DNA of 64,000 nt. It comes from Diaporthe sp. PMI_573 (lineage: Eukaryota; Ascomycota; Sordariomycetes; Diaporthales; Diaporthaceae). Each line of letters starts with the position of its first letter. Within the stretch, counting starts at the first letter, position 1. Positions 47,131-59,857 of this stretch are shown piece by piece. The position numbers and the translations under genes are program-made. The notes beneath the pieces are model-generated. The model searched no databases. It was not told the origin of the DNA and was given only the letters and a program-made list of their open reading frames with translations. The stretch is from NCBI GenBank assembly GCA_021399435.1, contig JAJTUP010000025.1, positions 496,001-560,000 on the forward strand. The letters are read 5' to 3'.

Positions 47131-50100
47131 CTACGCAGGCAAGTCCAGCCCCTGTAGGTGCTCACTCTTAGCCGCCGCGACGGCGCCGAGCTGGGCAATG
47201 GTGGAGCTGCCCAGGATCTGCACGACAGGCACGTCGGCGCGGATCTCGCTCGAGAACCAGAACAGCAGCTCAACCGCCACCAGCGAGTCGACCCCGAACG
47301 CGTAAGCCGGCCGGCCCACGTCGATGTCCTCCACGGGCACGGCCAGCGACCGCGCCAGCCGCTTGGCGAACAGGTGCGTCACCACGCCCGCGGCCTCGGC
47401 ATGCGTCTTGGCCGCCCTGAGCAGCGCGCCCGCGTTCTCGCCGCCCTCGTCGTCCTGCTGCTTCTGACCCTGCTGCTGGCCGTCTCCCAGCTCCATGCGG
47501 TACAGGTGGCGGAACATGGGTATCCGCATCCACTTGTGGTCGCGCAGGATGCCGCCCCGGCGCACAAATGCCGGGGTGGTGAGGCCCGCGACGACGTTCG
47601 CGGCCCACGGCGAGCCGTTTGGTGCTGTCGACGACAGACGCGGGTTGCAGGCCCACTTGAGCATGAAGTGGATGTCCGGCTCGCGTAGGATCTTGTGGTC
47701 GACGAACATCATGTCGACGTTGCGGGCCACGGCTACCCGCTCCGCGATGTAGCCGATGCCCTCGACCGCGCCGAGGTCGATCGTCAGGCAGTGCTCGCCC
47801 TCGGAACGGCGGAACCGCGCGAAGGCGTCCTGGAACGAGCTCACACCCCCGTAGTTGCTCTGGGAGGCTGGACCGATGAAGGCCGCTATGGAGCCGAGGA
47901 TCACGAAGAAGTCCATCCCCCGAGGAAGGTTGTTGTGAAGGTTGTATGTTCCTTGGACCTTGGCTGGGAATGCTGAGTTAAAGGTTGGCAGGTCGTAGTT
48001 CTCAAACACACGGTTCTGTTGGCGTATGTTGTTAGCTTTGTGTGTCTCGGCGAGACCATCAGGGGAAGCTAAAGCAAACTCACCTCAATAGCCATAGCAC
48101 TGTGGATGCAGCCCTTGATGGGCGGCATATGAGCCTCGATGTGCGCAACGACGTCTGCGACTGCCTTGGGATCCGATACATCGCACGCCGGAGCGTACAA
48201 GCAGACGCCATCCTGTTCCAGGGCCGTGACGAGGTCCTTCGACGCCGCCGTGACGGGTCCGGATCGTGACAATAAGCAGAGGTTCCTTGCACCATTCCGG
48301 GCCATCCACCCTGCCAGATTCCTTCCTATACCCCCCAGCCCACCGGTGATAACATAAGTGGCATTGGGATCGAAGGAATAGTCAAGCGGGCTCTTCGGCA
48401 CAACCTGTTCTCCTGTTAGTCCATACATTATTTCACGTCGTTGTATGCCCACTGCACTTACCTTGATTGTGTCTGCTTGCTCCCAGTCCACTACAACCTT
48501 GCCACTGTGCCGACCGCTCTGCAGCAGGCGGAATGCCTCCTCGAACCCCGAGCGCTTGAATACCGTCAGTGGGTATGGCACGAGATGTGGCCGAGCCTTG
48601 TCATCCCAGACAAGTTCCTGGATCTCTTGCATGATGGTACTCAACAGTGCCGGGTTATGATCAGCAAGCACCTTGAGGTCCAGCGACGAGAAAGACACGT
48701 TGCGCGAGAACGGCTCCATGGGCAGCCTGTTGAACGCCCGGATATCACGCTTTCCAATCTCGATGAACCTCCCGAGGTGCGCGAGACACCGCCAGCTCTC
48801 CGCGAGCGCATGGCCCGCGAGCGAGTTGAGCACGACGTCCACACCCCGGCCACCTGTCCGTTCCAAAATCTGGGACGCGAACAGTGTGTGTCGGCTCGAG
48901 AAGATCCGACCCGCGGGAATACCGAACCGCTCCATCAAGATCTTCTTCTTCTCGGGCGTGCTGACCGTCGCGTACACCACCGCCCCGGCCCTCTGCGCAA
49001 GGTGCACGGCGGCCTGGCCCACGCCTCCCGCGGCGGCATGTACCAGGATGCTCTCGCCGGGCTGGATGCGCGCCAGGTACCTCAGGGCGTACTGCGCGGT
49101 CGCGTACGCCACGGGGACGGAGGCGGCCTCGGCGAAGGTGAGGTTGGACGGGATCTTGACCAGGTTGGCGCCCGGGATGCGCACGAGGGTCCTGAAGCTG
49201 CCATCCAGGGGCCCGCAGACGCGGTCGCCGGGGGAGAAGACGGACTTCCACGATGCGCCGGCCTCGATGACTATGCCTGCGAACTCGGCACCCATGTGGG
49301 AGTCTGAGACCTGGTTTAGTGTCACCATCACGTCGCGGAAGTTGACGCCCGCGGCCTTGACCCGCACGCGCACCTCGTCGTCCTGCAGTGCTTGGGATGA
49401 GGTTGCATCTGGCCCGAAGTGGATCGACTGCAGGCGGCCGGGGGAGAAGCGCAGCTCCAGAGGCCCCTCTTCTGAGGAATCGCTGACGTCCGTTAGCTGG
49501 GGATGCAGGCCATGTTTCTCTGAGTCGAGAAGGCGGTTGATATCCGGGGCTTCAACGGCCCGCGGAACCAGAATGCGGCCGTCCTCCTCTAGAATGTCTG
49601 TCTCCTGGTCCTCGGGTGAAAGCGTGCGGCTCTTGTCGACGATGCGCAGGATGGTTTGTTCTGCGTTATCCCTGTCGTGTACGCTCAGATGGACAAAGCT
49701 GAGACCGGGCCGCTCTCTCTCGAGGACCTTCGCAAACCCTGCCACGATAGATGCTTCGGGGTTCTGGGCACCCACCCCACAGCCGTCGGTGACCCAGATG
49801 ATTTGTGTGGCCACGGCCGTCACGCGGCGGAGTGCTTCGAACTTGGTGTCGTCGAGGTGTGCCATGATGGGGTTTCCGAGCTCCATGAGACAAATGCACT
49901 GATCGTACACTGTCTCTGCTTGGGAGAGCAGGTCGGCATGTATGATATCGCAGAGTCCGCTGGATCGTGATTGCAAATGTGCTTGGAGCTGGCCAGCGAG
50001 GCCCTCGTGTTCCTGGTTCCCGGTGACAATGACAGTTGACAGGTTTTCCCTTGTGCTTGGGGAGTCCTGTGCGTGGGACACCAGAAGGGAGTTGACGTGA

Positions 50101-53100
50101 TTTCCATCGTCATCGTCCCGCAGAGAGACGTGAAGGCCGTCGAAGTCAGCTCGCAGCAGGGCCTCGTTCCATTCCGGCTCCGTCAACAAGGGGCCTGAAG
50201 ACCGGATCTTCTCGGTAGCTGGATGATGCTTGTCAGTCGCTATATCTTGGCCAAGCTCAGCACATTTGCACTCACATAACCACCATCCTGGTAGAACCCC
50301 GACAAAGAATGGAATCGATGCGATGCGTCGACTGGTCGGCTCCCAGAAGACAATTTGACCACCACTATTCTCAGTGTTAGTATTTAATCTCCATGTATGA
50401 ATGTCATATCCGTGCAGGGGGAAGTAATTGGCATGCTTACGGCTTGAGCAGCTTCTTGATATTGCGCAGTGATTGATCGATGCTGCTAGTCGCATGTATG
50501 ACCTGAGGTACACGTTAGTTAAAGACTGGTGAGAATTCCCCATTTCGGCGATTCGATCAACGTACCGCTGCAGCAATTACAACATCGTAAGAGCCTGGCT
50601 CAAAACCCTGCTCCACGGGATCCCGCTCGACATCGAACACCTTGAAGCCAATGCGACCTGTATGAGCGGCATATCGCTCTGACGCATCTGCAAAGAAGCT
50701 AGGCGAGATGTCGGTGAAGTCGTAGTGGCTGAACCGCGGAGCCTGGAGGCTCGGCTGGGACAGCACATCGAGGACCGCGGTGGTCGTGCTTCCCGTCCCC
50801 GCGCCGACCTCGAGGATCTTGAGATCTGAGTTCTTGTGGGCCACCAGGTCCATGTATGCCGCCAGCCTGTGCGAGGTGAGGCTGAACGTCGGGCTCTGGT
50901 ACAGGCGCTCGGCGAGCCCGTCGTTGAACAGCAGCGCGAGAGCATCAACCTCCTCTCTGACTATTGAAACCAATTTGCGGCCGTAGTCAATTGTATCCTG
51001 GTTCTGAACGGACTTTGAGGCAAACTGCTCTAAGAGAGCTGGCCGGAGGTTGTCGTCTTCGTATCCAGGGTAGGTTTCTCGGAGGCTTGCGGTGGACTGG
51101 CTCTCGCTCTCCAAGAACAACCTTGCCCATTTGACATAACTTTGGATAGAGGGCTTCGACGACATGGTAGGGCCTTTCTCAGAGGCGGTGGCATCTAGCT
51201 CTTTTAACATTGCAGATAAGAAGTAGCGGCATACGCGTTCAGTCTCGCCATCGAAGCCGCTGGTCGCCACTCCCTTCTTGGCCGTATGTTCCCGACAATA
51301 CTCCTCTATTCCGCCCCGAGAAAGAAAGCTGACATCTGGCTTCCATTCAAACCGGTGGAAAAGGCTCGTGGGACCAGACGAGACAGTGCCTCGCTGATCC
51401 GTTGCGTGGAACCCCAGGAGCTTGACGCCCCGGAGGTACACGAGCGGTTTCTCTGACGAGCTTCCCACAGCGGCAACATCGGCGTTTATGTGGAACACGC
51501 CCAGCTCGGTGGTGTTGCCGTACAGGCGCAGGGTCTCGCCCGCTGCGTCGCTCAGCAGGTCGTTTGAGATGTAGATCTCAGTGATCTGCCGGGGCACCAC
51601 GGAGGGTATGACGGGGAGCTTGGGGAATATTGAGGCGAAGGGGATGTGAAGAAGGCCATCCAGTGTGGTTGGGTGGATCAGATGCTCAGACAGCTTCATG
51701 TCCAGGACCTGCTGCCTCCAGTCGCCAAAGGGCAGGTTGGCGGTGGCCTCCCGGCCTGGTTCGTTGAAACGAATGTCATGTATGGTGCGGAATGTATCAC
51801 CAAGGTCGATTGACTTGTCCAAGACAGCTTGGTAGAACGCTTTTCTCTCGATCGGGCTCGAACAGCGCTCGAATACCCTGCCGAAGCTTCTTGTCGTCGC
51901 TCCCTGGGCAAATTCTTCACCTGTCAGATCCTCTGACACAATGTCGTCGGCTGCATTCTCCACGACGGATATCTGACCTGAGCAATGCAACTTCCACTCA
52001 TCATTGGTCACGGAATGGATCCAGAAGAACCACGCCGAGACGCCTTTCTGAGTGTCACTGGTTGGGTTGCAAGGGCCCAGGTGGAGTTGTGTTTCGACGC
52101 CTTCGTCTCCCGGAGGAACGACCAAGGCACTGCCAATGTTCACATCCTTCAATGTGAAACCAGAAACTCGTGAGAGGTCGGTTTGCAGGCTTCGCAGACC
52201 CTCAATGGCCATGACCAGCATCCCTGCGGCGGGATATAAAATGATGCCATCGACCTGCGTATTGCAGTTAGCGTTATTGCACAAGCCCGGTAGACAAAGT
52301 AGCTATGTTGGTAATTGAGAATAAATACCTTGTGGTCGTTGACCCATGGAAGGTCCGAATCCCTGATGACCAGCCGCCATGTCGGCCTCAAAGGATTCCA
52401 GTCAGCAGAGCGAGTCCCGAGGAGCTCATGCCGAGGGTGCTCGCGCGTCCGAACGTTTCGAGATAATCGGCTCTCTACCCAGTAGCTCTGAGAGTGGTTG
52501 AAGGCATACTTGGGTAGGTCGAAGAGCACCTTGGGCTCCCGCGACCAACCATGCTGGCCATTTACAGCTTGCAAGTCGACTGCATACCCGTGGGCGGCTG
52601 ACCTCCCTGCCAGACTCTTCACATCGTCGGCCGAGGAGGAGTTCCGGCGCAGTGTGTAGTCGTAGACGAAGGCAGAGTCCTCAGGCAAAGTATCTCGGAT
52701 GGGTCGTTCGAGGCTGCAATGTGGGCCCACCTCCACGATGTAGGTCAGTGGCTTCGTCTGGCTCTCTTCACGGCTTTCAAGCGACGTGTACATGAGGTGC
52801 AGGGCCTCCGAGAATTTTACCGGAGATACGAGGTTCTGGACCCAGTATTCTGCGCTGCTCAGACTACTCTTCGATGCTTTCAAGCCCGTGACAGATGAGA
52901 ACAGAGATGGAAACCCAAGGCTTGCTCCTTTTGCGCCTGTTTTCAAGTGGCCCTCGAGACTGGCTCGGTAGCTGTCGGCTACAGCGAGCATCTGCCTAGA
53001 GTGATATGCAACAGGCACGTTGAGCTTGCGCGCAAAGATCTTGAGATCTCCGAGGCGGCTTGCCAGCGCGTCGATATGTTTGTCGAGCCCAGTCACTGTG

Positions 53101-55703
53101 GTGCTCTTGGGACTGTTGAGGCAGCCACACTGCAGCCCCTTTGCATCGCCGTCCCGGAGCACAGCTTGGATGTGAGGCTGCAGTTCCTCTGCGGATAGAC
53201 CCACAGCGATCATGCCTCCTTGCTCCCTTTGCGTGTCTTGGAGGAGCTTTGAGACGCACTCGCCACGGAAGTATGCCACCCTTAACGCAGAGTCTCGACT
53301 GAGGCTTCCCGCACAGTAGGCAGCCGCAATCTCGCCGGAAGAATGACCGACTACGGCTTCAGGGTGGATGTTCCAGGACGAAAGAAGGTCGACGAGGGCT
53401 ATTTGAAGTATGGTGCAGAGCGGCTGGGCGAGATTCGGGTTGTGGATGCTTGAAGTTGCTGCCGGCTTGCGTAACTCGTCTGTCATAGTAGTTCATAATC
53501 AGCCCTTCATGCTCTAGTCATCACGTACTAGTAACCATAAATCAAGGCTTTTCTCCAGGAAGATTTATCACTCACCAAGGGCAGACCATCTTGAGCCTAT
53601 TGAGCACAGGTAAGCATTGGCATACTCCACCGACTCCCTAAAAATGGGAAAGGTCAGGAGTTCCACGCCCATAGATGCCCACTGCGCTCCCTGTCCGGTA
53701 AAGACAAAGTGCATCGGGGGACTTTTGGTGGAACGGACCGGCTTGTTGACCAAGTCCAGTAGGCCTTTGCGTAGTTCTGACGATGAGGATGCCAAGACGA
53801 ACGACTTCCACGGGAGCAATGCCCGGCTTCTGCTTAACGTGAAGGCAACATCTCGCAAGTCACTCTCCGACAACTCTTTCTCTGACTGGCCCAGGTGGGC
53901 TTCCAATGAGGAGGCCTGCCTGCCTATTCCGTTCTCGTCCGCAGCTGACAAGAGAAAGAGCAGCTTCTCCGAGTTGGCTTTGTGGTCGCTATGCCCATTC
54001 ACTCCATTTGTATGAGAATGACCATTCGTCAGCAGACCATTTTGATTGGAAATTGGTTGCACATTATGTTTTCCACGGAGGTCCCGGCTCTGTAAGTAGT
54101 GCATAGCATCGTCGAGTATTATATGTGCATTAGTGCCTCCATATCCAAAACTGTTCACAGAAGCTCTCCTCAACCCTTGTTTGGGCCATGGTATAGATGT
54201 TGTGGAAAACTGCGTGTATTAGCTGGTTGTGATAACCTTGAGGTCAAGGAACTTGCTCACGTTGAGATGCCACTTATCCGCCAGTATCTTCGGGTTGAGA
54301 TTCTTGAGCAGAGCGTTGGGAGGAATAATCCCCTTCTCGAGTACGAGAACAGCCTTTACGAGCCCAGCCAAACCAGCCGACGACTCCAAATGACCGATGT
54401 TGGCTTTCACAGACCCGATGTTCAGGGGATTCTCATGCTGGCGATGCGCTGTGAATGCCTGGCTGATGCCGGAAGCCTCAATAGGATCGCCGACTGCCGT
54501 ACCGGTGCCGTGGGCTTCGAAGTAGCCTGTGTCTCTGAAGTCCAATCCCGCCCTCTGGTAAGTCCTCTGAATCAGGGAAGCTTGGGCGGTGGCACTCGGC
54601 GCTGTGATGGAAGGCGTCCGGCCATCCTGGTTTGTTGACGTCCCACGGATCACAGCGCGGATGGTGTCACCGTCCTCGAGGGCCTTCGAAAGTCTCTTGA
54701 GGACAAGCATCGCAACACCTTCACCTCTACTGTAGCCGTTTGCTCGATCATCGAAGCTGTAGCATTGGCTGTCGGGAGACAAGAATCCCAGCCTCGACAC
54801 CGCCGCAGTCATTTTTCTTGGTTCTAGCTGCAGCTGGACGCCACCCACGAGACTCTGTTTGATCACGTCTTTCTTAGCATTGTGAAAGATCATGTGCTTC
54901 GCAAAACGAGAAGATGACTGACCATATCTGATTCTCCCTGTAGCAAGCTGTGACAGCCATGATGAAGTCCAATGAGACTGCTTGAGCATGCTGTGTCTAC
55001 TGTGACACTTGAGCCCCTCAGATCGTAAAACCAGCTAACTCGATTGGAAAGCATAGAAGAAGAAGTCCCAATCGCTAGTAATCTATTAGTAGAAGCTTCG
55101 CTGATGACTTTCTCTTTGTGACTAACCTTGATATTTCGCATCTATCTCCTCATCGAACGCGAACAATGAATCATATTCCTGCGAAAGGCTCCCAACGTAC
55201 ACTGACGTATTGCTACCGGCCACGTCATCGAGGGAGAGATTTGCTGGTGCGAAGTTGTCAGTAACAATCGTCACGTCAAGGTCTTCAACATACCCGACTC
55301 GAGCGCATGGTATGTCGTCTCCAGCAAAATTCGAAGCTGAGGGTCCATCGCCTTCGCTTCGGCAGCGCTCATCTTGAAGAATGGGGCATCAAAGGCCGAA
55401 ATATCGCCTCTGATGAAGTGACCGCCTCGAGCAGTAACCTGCTCGGATTAATTCTTAGAACACAGAGCACACGAATCAAGTTGTAGGACTCACCCCATGT
55501 TGCCGACCTGTTGCATCACAATAATGGCCATTGATATTGTAGCGGCTGGTAGGAACCTCTGTCATCGTAGAGCGGCCATCACGTAGGAGTTCCCAGAAGG
55601 ATTCCTCAGATACGGCATCTCCAGGAAATCGGAAAGACAGCCCAACAATGACCACGGGGTCTTCTAACCCATCTTCGTAGGGAGACTTGCTGTAAGAACC
55701 CAT
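47131..55703 (-). CDS. Highly reducing type I polyketide synthase (KS-AT-DH-cMT-ER-KR-ACP)
   Basis: Iterative PKS building a reduced, probably C-methylated polyketide. Thirteen exons (55703-55494, 55438-55294, 55243-55127, 55074-54923, 54854-54261, 54209-53576, 53479-52329, 52254-50566, 50502-50441, 50364-50276, 50218-48462, 48404-48084, 48015-47131) join without a break to 2601 residues. KS (~12-440): [15 protein letters not shown] and NIGHLE hold Cys-His-His. AT (~565-880): [12 protein letters not shown] and GHSSGE. DH (~960-1250): H of [12 protein letters not shown] (completed by splicing) and D of HPTTLDG. C-methyltransferase: [12 protein letters not shown] (~1490). ER (~1870-2190): [19 protein letters not shown] (~2215-2420): [14 protein letters not shown] and the Tyr in [20 protein letters not shown] (~2546). 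All catalytic residues I can check are present. There is no thioesterase, reductase or acyltransferase after the ACP, as usual in HR-PKSs, so release needs a partner. The first ATG is at 55701-55703; an upstream GTG frame was not used. Product not predictable. Confidence 0.95.
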
Positions 55704-57486
55704 TTTGCCTTCAAAGAGTTTGAAATCACTGCGTCCGGCAGAGGGTTGAACTGCACTGGGTCCGAGACCTGCCACGTAGATTCGAACACCCAGTCATCTA
55801 AGTATGGGCCTGACTTGGACGATATACTAGTAGAGTCTACGTAGTCACTCGAACCCATCCCTGGCCCAGGCAATGAGCAGCCAGTATCCCTCCGTGCACA
55901 CTTGAGCCGCCCCACGTCATCCCTACCATCGGTCCATAACAATGATCGCCGTTATGATGCGTAGCGTTGACTGAGCCCTGTCTGCCGGGATAGGAACTCG
56001 TCGGTGCTATGGTTCCACGATATGGATCCGCTACGACCGAAGAAGACGAGCCTGGGCTCCAAGTGATCCAAGCCTGAAGTGCCGATGCGCCAAGTACCTA
56101 GGTAGGACAGGGGAGGGGGTGTATCTAACAGCTAGTATGCCTTGGACAACTGTTAAGGCATAGCCTCCTTCTGAGGCGCCTTGGGTAGCAACAGCTACCT
56201 CGGTAGGAGAATGTATTTATAGACAATAGCAGCTGTCTCTCAGCCCTCCTGCAGGAACTTACGACTTCACAAGCGCTGTTACCCAATGATCCGTCAGATC
56301 GTTTGCGACAAAACGGGAGAAAGAGCCTGTTCTGTTAGGGCGCCGCTCACTTGTGGGGCGACGTGGCTGGACCAAGGACCCGTGCCGCTCGTCACGAATC
56401 CTTCCATGCTACCGAGATCCCTGAATCAGTCCGGGTTATTTTGCAAGAGGGGTGCTGCACGTTCTTGGACTGAGAATTGGGGTCTAAATTCCGGGACAGT
56501 GGAGCCAAACTTGAGGTCGACAGAGCGGTCCATGTCATCAAAGATTGCTCAATTGGGACGTTGCATGTGCTCATCTAGATCTGTGTAACAGGACCTGCAT
56601 GAGAGAACTGATAGCACGTGCTGTAAGCAGCTTGTCGCCGCATTGGTGTAACAACGTTGGTGTAACAATCATTCAAGAACACCATTACGCTTTGAAAGGT
56701 GACCACCATGGAGATTCTGCGGGATGGCGGGGGTGGTATAAGGTAACATCAATCCAGATTTGGTCCTTTTGATCTCTTTCGGCTAACGCTGGAGGGGTAG
56801 GAGTAGGCAGCCGCCTAGTCAATCAGTCTATCACGTCGTGGGAACATCACGCTTGGCCGCGCAACCACCCCCACGGACTCCGGACGGCCGGCCAGACAAG
56901 GTGAGTATTTGAGCTATTTTCATTATACAGCCACACCCCATGAGTGTTATCGGTCCCCCAAACCTTAAATCCAGCATCCACCGACCGCCGACTACTACGC
57001 TGACTGCATTCGTGGACCAATGGTGCATGTTATTGTGACAGGAGCCTGACACAAGCGGGCCTTTGATCGTCTGTTCAGCTTGCTTTCGGGCCTAAAGTTG
57101 ACAGTGAGACGATGGCCGTCCGCCTGACCTCCCACCTTGGGTGAAATATCTTCCCTCCGCAATGTCATGATGCAACCACCAGCCGAATCCTTCTAGATCC
57201 TAATGCTACCACATGCTTAGGACGACGTGAGTAGCGCGTCTAGCTCTGCCGAGTCCACTGCCCGTTGTGTGGCTCTTGGCGACCCCGTCCATTAAGCGCC
57301 AATCCTTCCAGGAACAGACACCATCCTGATTTGCCTCAGCACTACCGATATATCTGACATGTCTCGACCATTATCAGGAAAGTGAAATTGCTGTCGATAC
57401 ATTGGTTCTTGTCCCAACTCATCGAATCATCTCAGACAACCCGGGCTTCATCGGACTTGTGTTGACTTGCTTCAACAAACCTCAAC
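55704..57486. other. Divergent intergenic region, PKS / rhodopsin-like gene
   Basis: About 1.8 kb shared upstream region of the PKS (reading left) and the PTH11/rhodopsin-like gene (reading right). It holds a CCTAGGTAGG-type palindromic motif near 56095-56107 and a TATA-like site (separate entry). The open frames here have no domain. Shared control of the two genes is possible but not shown. Confidence 0.55.
56214..56221 (-). promoter_or_regulatory. Possible TATA box upstream of the PKS
   Basis: TATAAATA on the - strand, about 510 bases before the PKS ATG. Sequence matches a TATA box, but the distance implies a long leader, and AT-rich 8-mers occur by chance. Confidence 0.25.
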
Positions 57487-58854
57487 ATGCGTCAGCTCAC
57501 ATCTACGGGGCGCGAGAATTTCGCCGCCTGTGTTGCCATGATAGTGGTGACAACAGTGCTGATGCTTGTGAGGCTCGCCGTCCGGGCGAGCAACCGTCAA
57601 GCCCTCTTGGGTTCGGACTGGACATGCCTTCTATCGCTCGCTTTCTTTTACGCTTACTGTGCTGTGATCCTCAACTGTCAGTGTACCACCCATCGACTTT
57701 GCCCCACTGATCCATTCTAACGCTTTGTGCCATCTAGTCATTCTCAAAACTTCTCTGTATGGATCTCTCGACGCCAATGTCATGTTGGGGATCGATGAGG
57801 TGAGGAATATCTTGAAGGTATGGCAAGCACATCTGGATTTTCCTTGTAAACGACTGCTTCTGACATGTTTGCCGGCCAGATGACATTCGTTGCCGAGATC
57901 CTTATGGGGTTCGTCATCACATCGGTCAAGATCAGCATTCTCTGGTTCTATTACAAAGCCTTCGTCACAGGGCAGGACGTGTTCAAGAAGCGCCTCATCC
58001 AGGGATCGATGGTTGCCTGTGTGCTGTGGCTGATCGGCGTCACCTTCTTCATCATCTTTGCTTGCAATCCCATCAACGCATTCTGGGACATGTTTGGTCA
58101 GGCGCCATATTGCATGAGCTCAGTTCGCTTCCTGCTGGGCTACGAGATCTCAAACTTGTTCCTCGATGTCTGGATCCTCGCGATCCCTATACCCATCTTG
58201 ATGCGCTTGCAGATGCACAAGAGCAGCAAGCTGAGTCTTTTGGTCGTGTTTCTTTTGGGAGTCTTGTGAGTCTACTTTGTCCCTAGCCGCAGCCTGCTTG
58301 GATTGATCCCTAATTTGAACATCGACACAGCGTTTGTATTGCTAGTATTATTCGGATCACCAAAATCTGGAATCCTCCCAACGTTGATCTCGACTGTGAG
58401 TCCCGCCCCTCCCCAATGACTGTATTACCCGCTCGTCTTGCATATAACTAACACTTCTCCAGTCAAATACTCGGCCTCGATGCTATGGTCGACATTGCAG
58501 CTGGGCATCGCCATTACTTGCGCATGTCTCCCAACCATGGGGCCCATCCTCCTCACCGTTACCAAGCAGCTTTCACAAATCCGGAGCTGGGGCTCTACAA
58601 TCTGGTCAAAGTCCAGGACACGCGTCCAGCCCGGGAGGAACACGTACAAGATATCGCAGGATAGCTACGAGATGCCCAGCGAAGTCTCTCAGCAGCCTAC
58701 CAAACAAGCCGCCAGGGTTTATCATGGCCATTCTGAGAGCTGGGCTGAGAGTCAAGGTCGACTTAACCACGGTCATGGCCACTTCAATGAGGATGTGGAA
58801 AGGGCGCCTTCCGACACTGTTCTTGTAGAAAGGGATTATCGGGTTTCATACTAG
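57487..58854 (+). CDS. PTH11/rhodopsin-like seven-helix membrane protein
   Basis: Member of the large fungal family (CFEM-less PTH11-like, fungal rhodopsin domain) proposed to act as plasma-membrane receptors. Exons 57487-57676, 57738-57817, 57880-58265, 58331-58395 and 58463-58854 join to 370 residues. Membrane segments visible: residues ~10-32 (FAACVAMIVVTTVLMLVRLAV), ~42-60, ~93-113 (VAEILMGFVITSVKISILWF), ~130-152 (VACVLWLIGVTFFIIFACNP), ~168-190, ~205-225 and ~250-272. The KISILWFYYKAF motif after helix 3 and the helix 6-7 region (KYSASMLWSTLQLGIAITC) are family hallmarks. The cytosolic tail is Ser/Gln/His-rich. The N-terminal outside segment is very short. It is divergent from the PKS; genes of this family occur in many places, so a role in the polyketide locus is only inferred. 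Confidence 0.85.
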
Positions 58855-59857
58855 AAACGATGGTCAAGCAGATATTTGTGGGTCAGAGGCGGCGGCCTGG
58901 GGTGAGAAAATGTAATTCGTACGCGACAGATGTCTATATTTTCTGCATATTCTAAAGATGTTTTGGTCCGTTGCACCACCAATAAACCTAGAAGCAAGAT
59001 GCAAAGTGCTTGCCGTCAAAATATGAAGCCAACTCCACCCAGTGAAACCATTGTATCACGAGTGCTTTCCCTGATGGCATAACCCAGATCCGCCCTTCGG
59101 CTTGATTCAGTGGAGGCATACAAAATAACCCTGTCAGCTGAGTTTGTGGATCCTTATCGCACATACTCGTGCTCCCCCACAACCCGGAGAAAGGAAGGCA
59201 ATAATCTCACTGGATTCGGAATAGCTTGCCCACTCCTCCATGGCACATATTGGCATTCAAGCGACCAGGTCTGTCAGCCCTTGCACAAGAGTAAGAGCCC
59301 CCGCAATCCTTCGGCTTGGTCTACAACCCTCTCTCACCTAAAATGCTACATGGAGCTCGCATGCGGTCGATTACGAGTTTGAAATTGTACAGATGAACCG
59401 TTGCAGCCTAGCCATATATCCTGAATGCAGTAACATGTTACACTGCAGGATCCGCAAAGTTTTCTATAACGTTCGGTTCATAGGCTATCCGATGTGCGAT
59501 TGACAGGCTGACGCGCGATACCACCCCCTCCCGGTGACTTGGCAATTACCGGGGCCCTGCATCCCCACGCAGCCACACCCGCCCCTAAATTTACACCCCC
59601 TCAGTCTGGATCATCACTTACACGACCAGCCTAGACGGACATGCACCCTGCTGCGCTTCTCGGCTGTACTTGACCCCGTTCATCCGAGTACTACTGTAGT
59701 CACATAGTCGACATACAAGGCAGTCGTCAGGGGCGAGACCCCGACCAGAGCAGCGAGCAATCCTTTCTATCCAACTTGAAGTGGCCTTTGAGGCTCTGTC
59801 TCATCTAGCCGTTGATACTGGCACCAACCGCACTGGCGCATAGCCGATCCTCCCACG
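58855..59857. other. Intergenic, no supported gene
   Basis: About 1 kb between two same-strand genes. It contains a 12-base palindrome GTAACATGTTAC (59430-59441) and the presumed promoter of the alpha/beta hydrolase. No coding exon supported. Confidence 0.55.

Noticed and set aside
48673..49902. 409-codon + strand open frame
   Set aside because: Antisense to the ER domain of the PKS, where every catalytic motif reads on the - strand.
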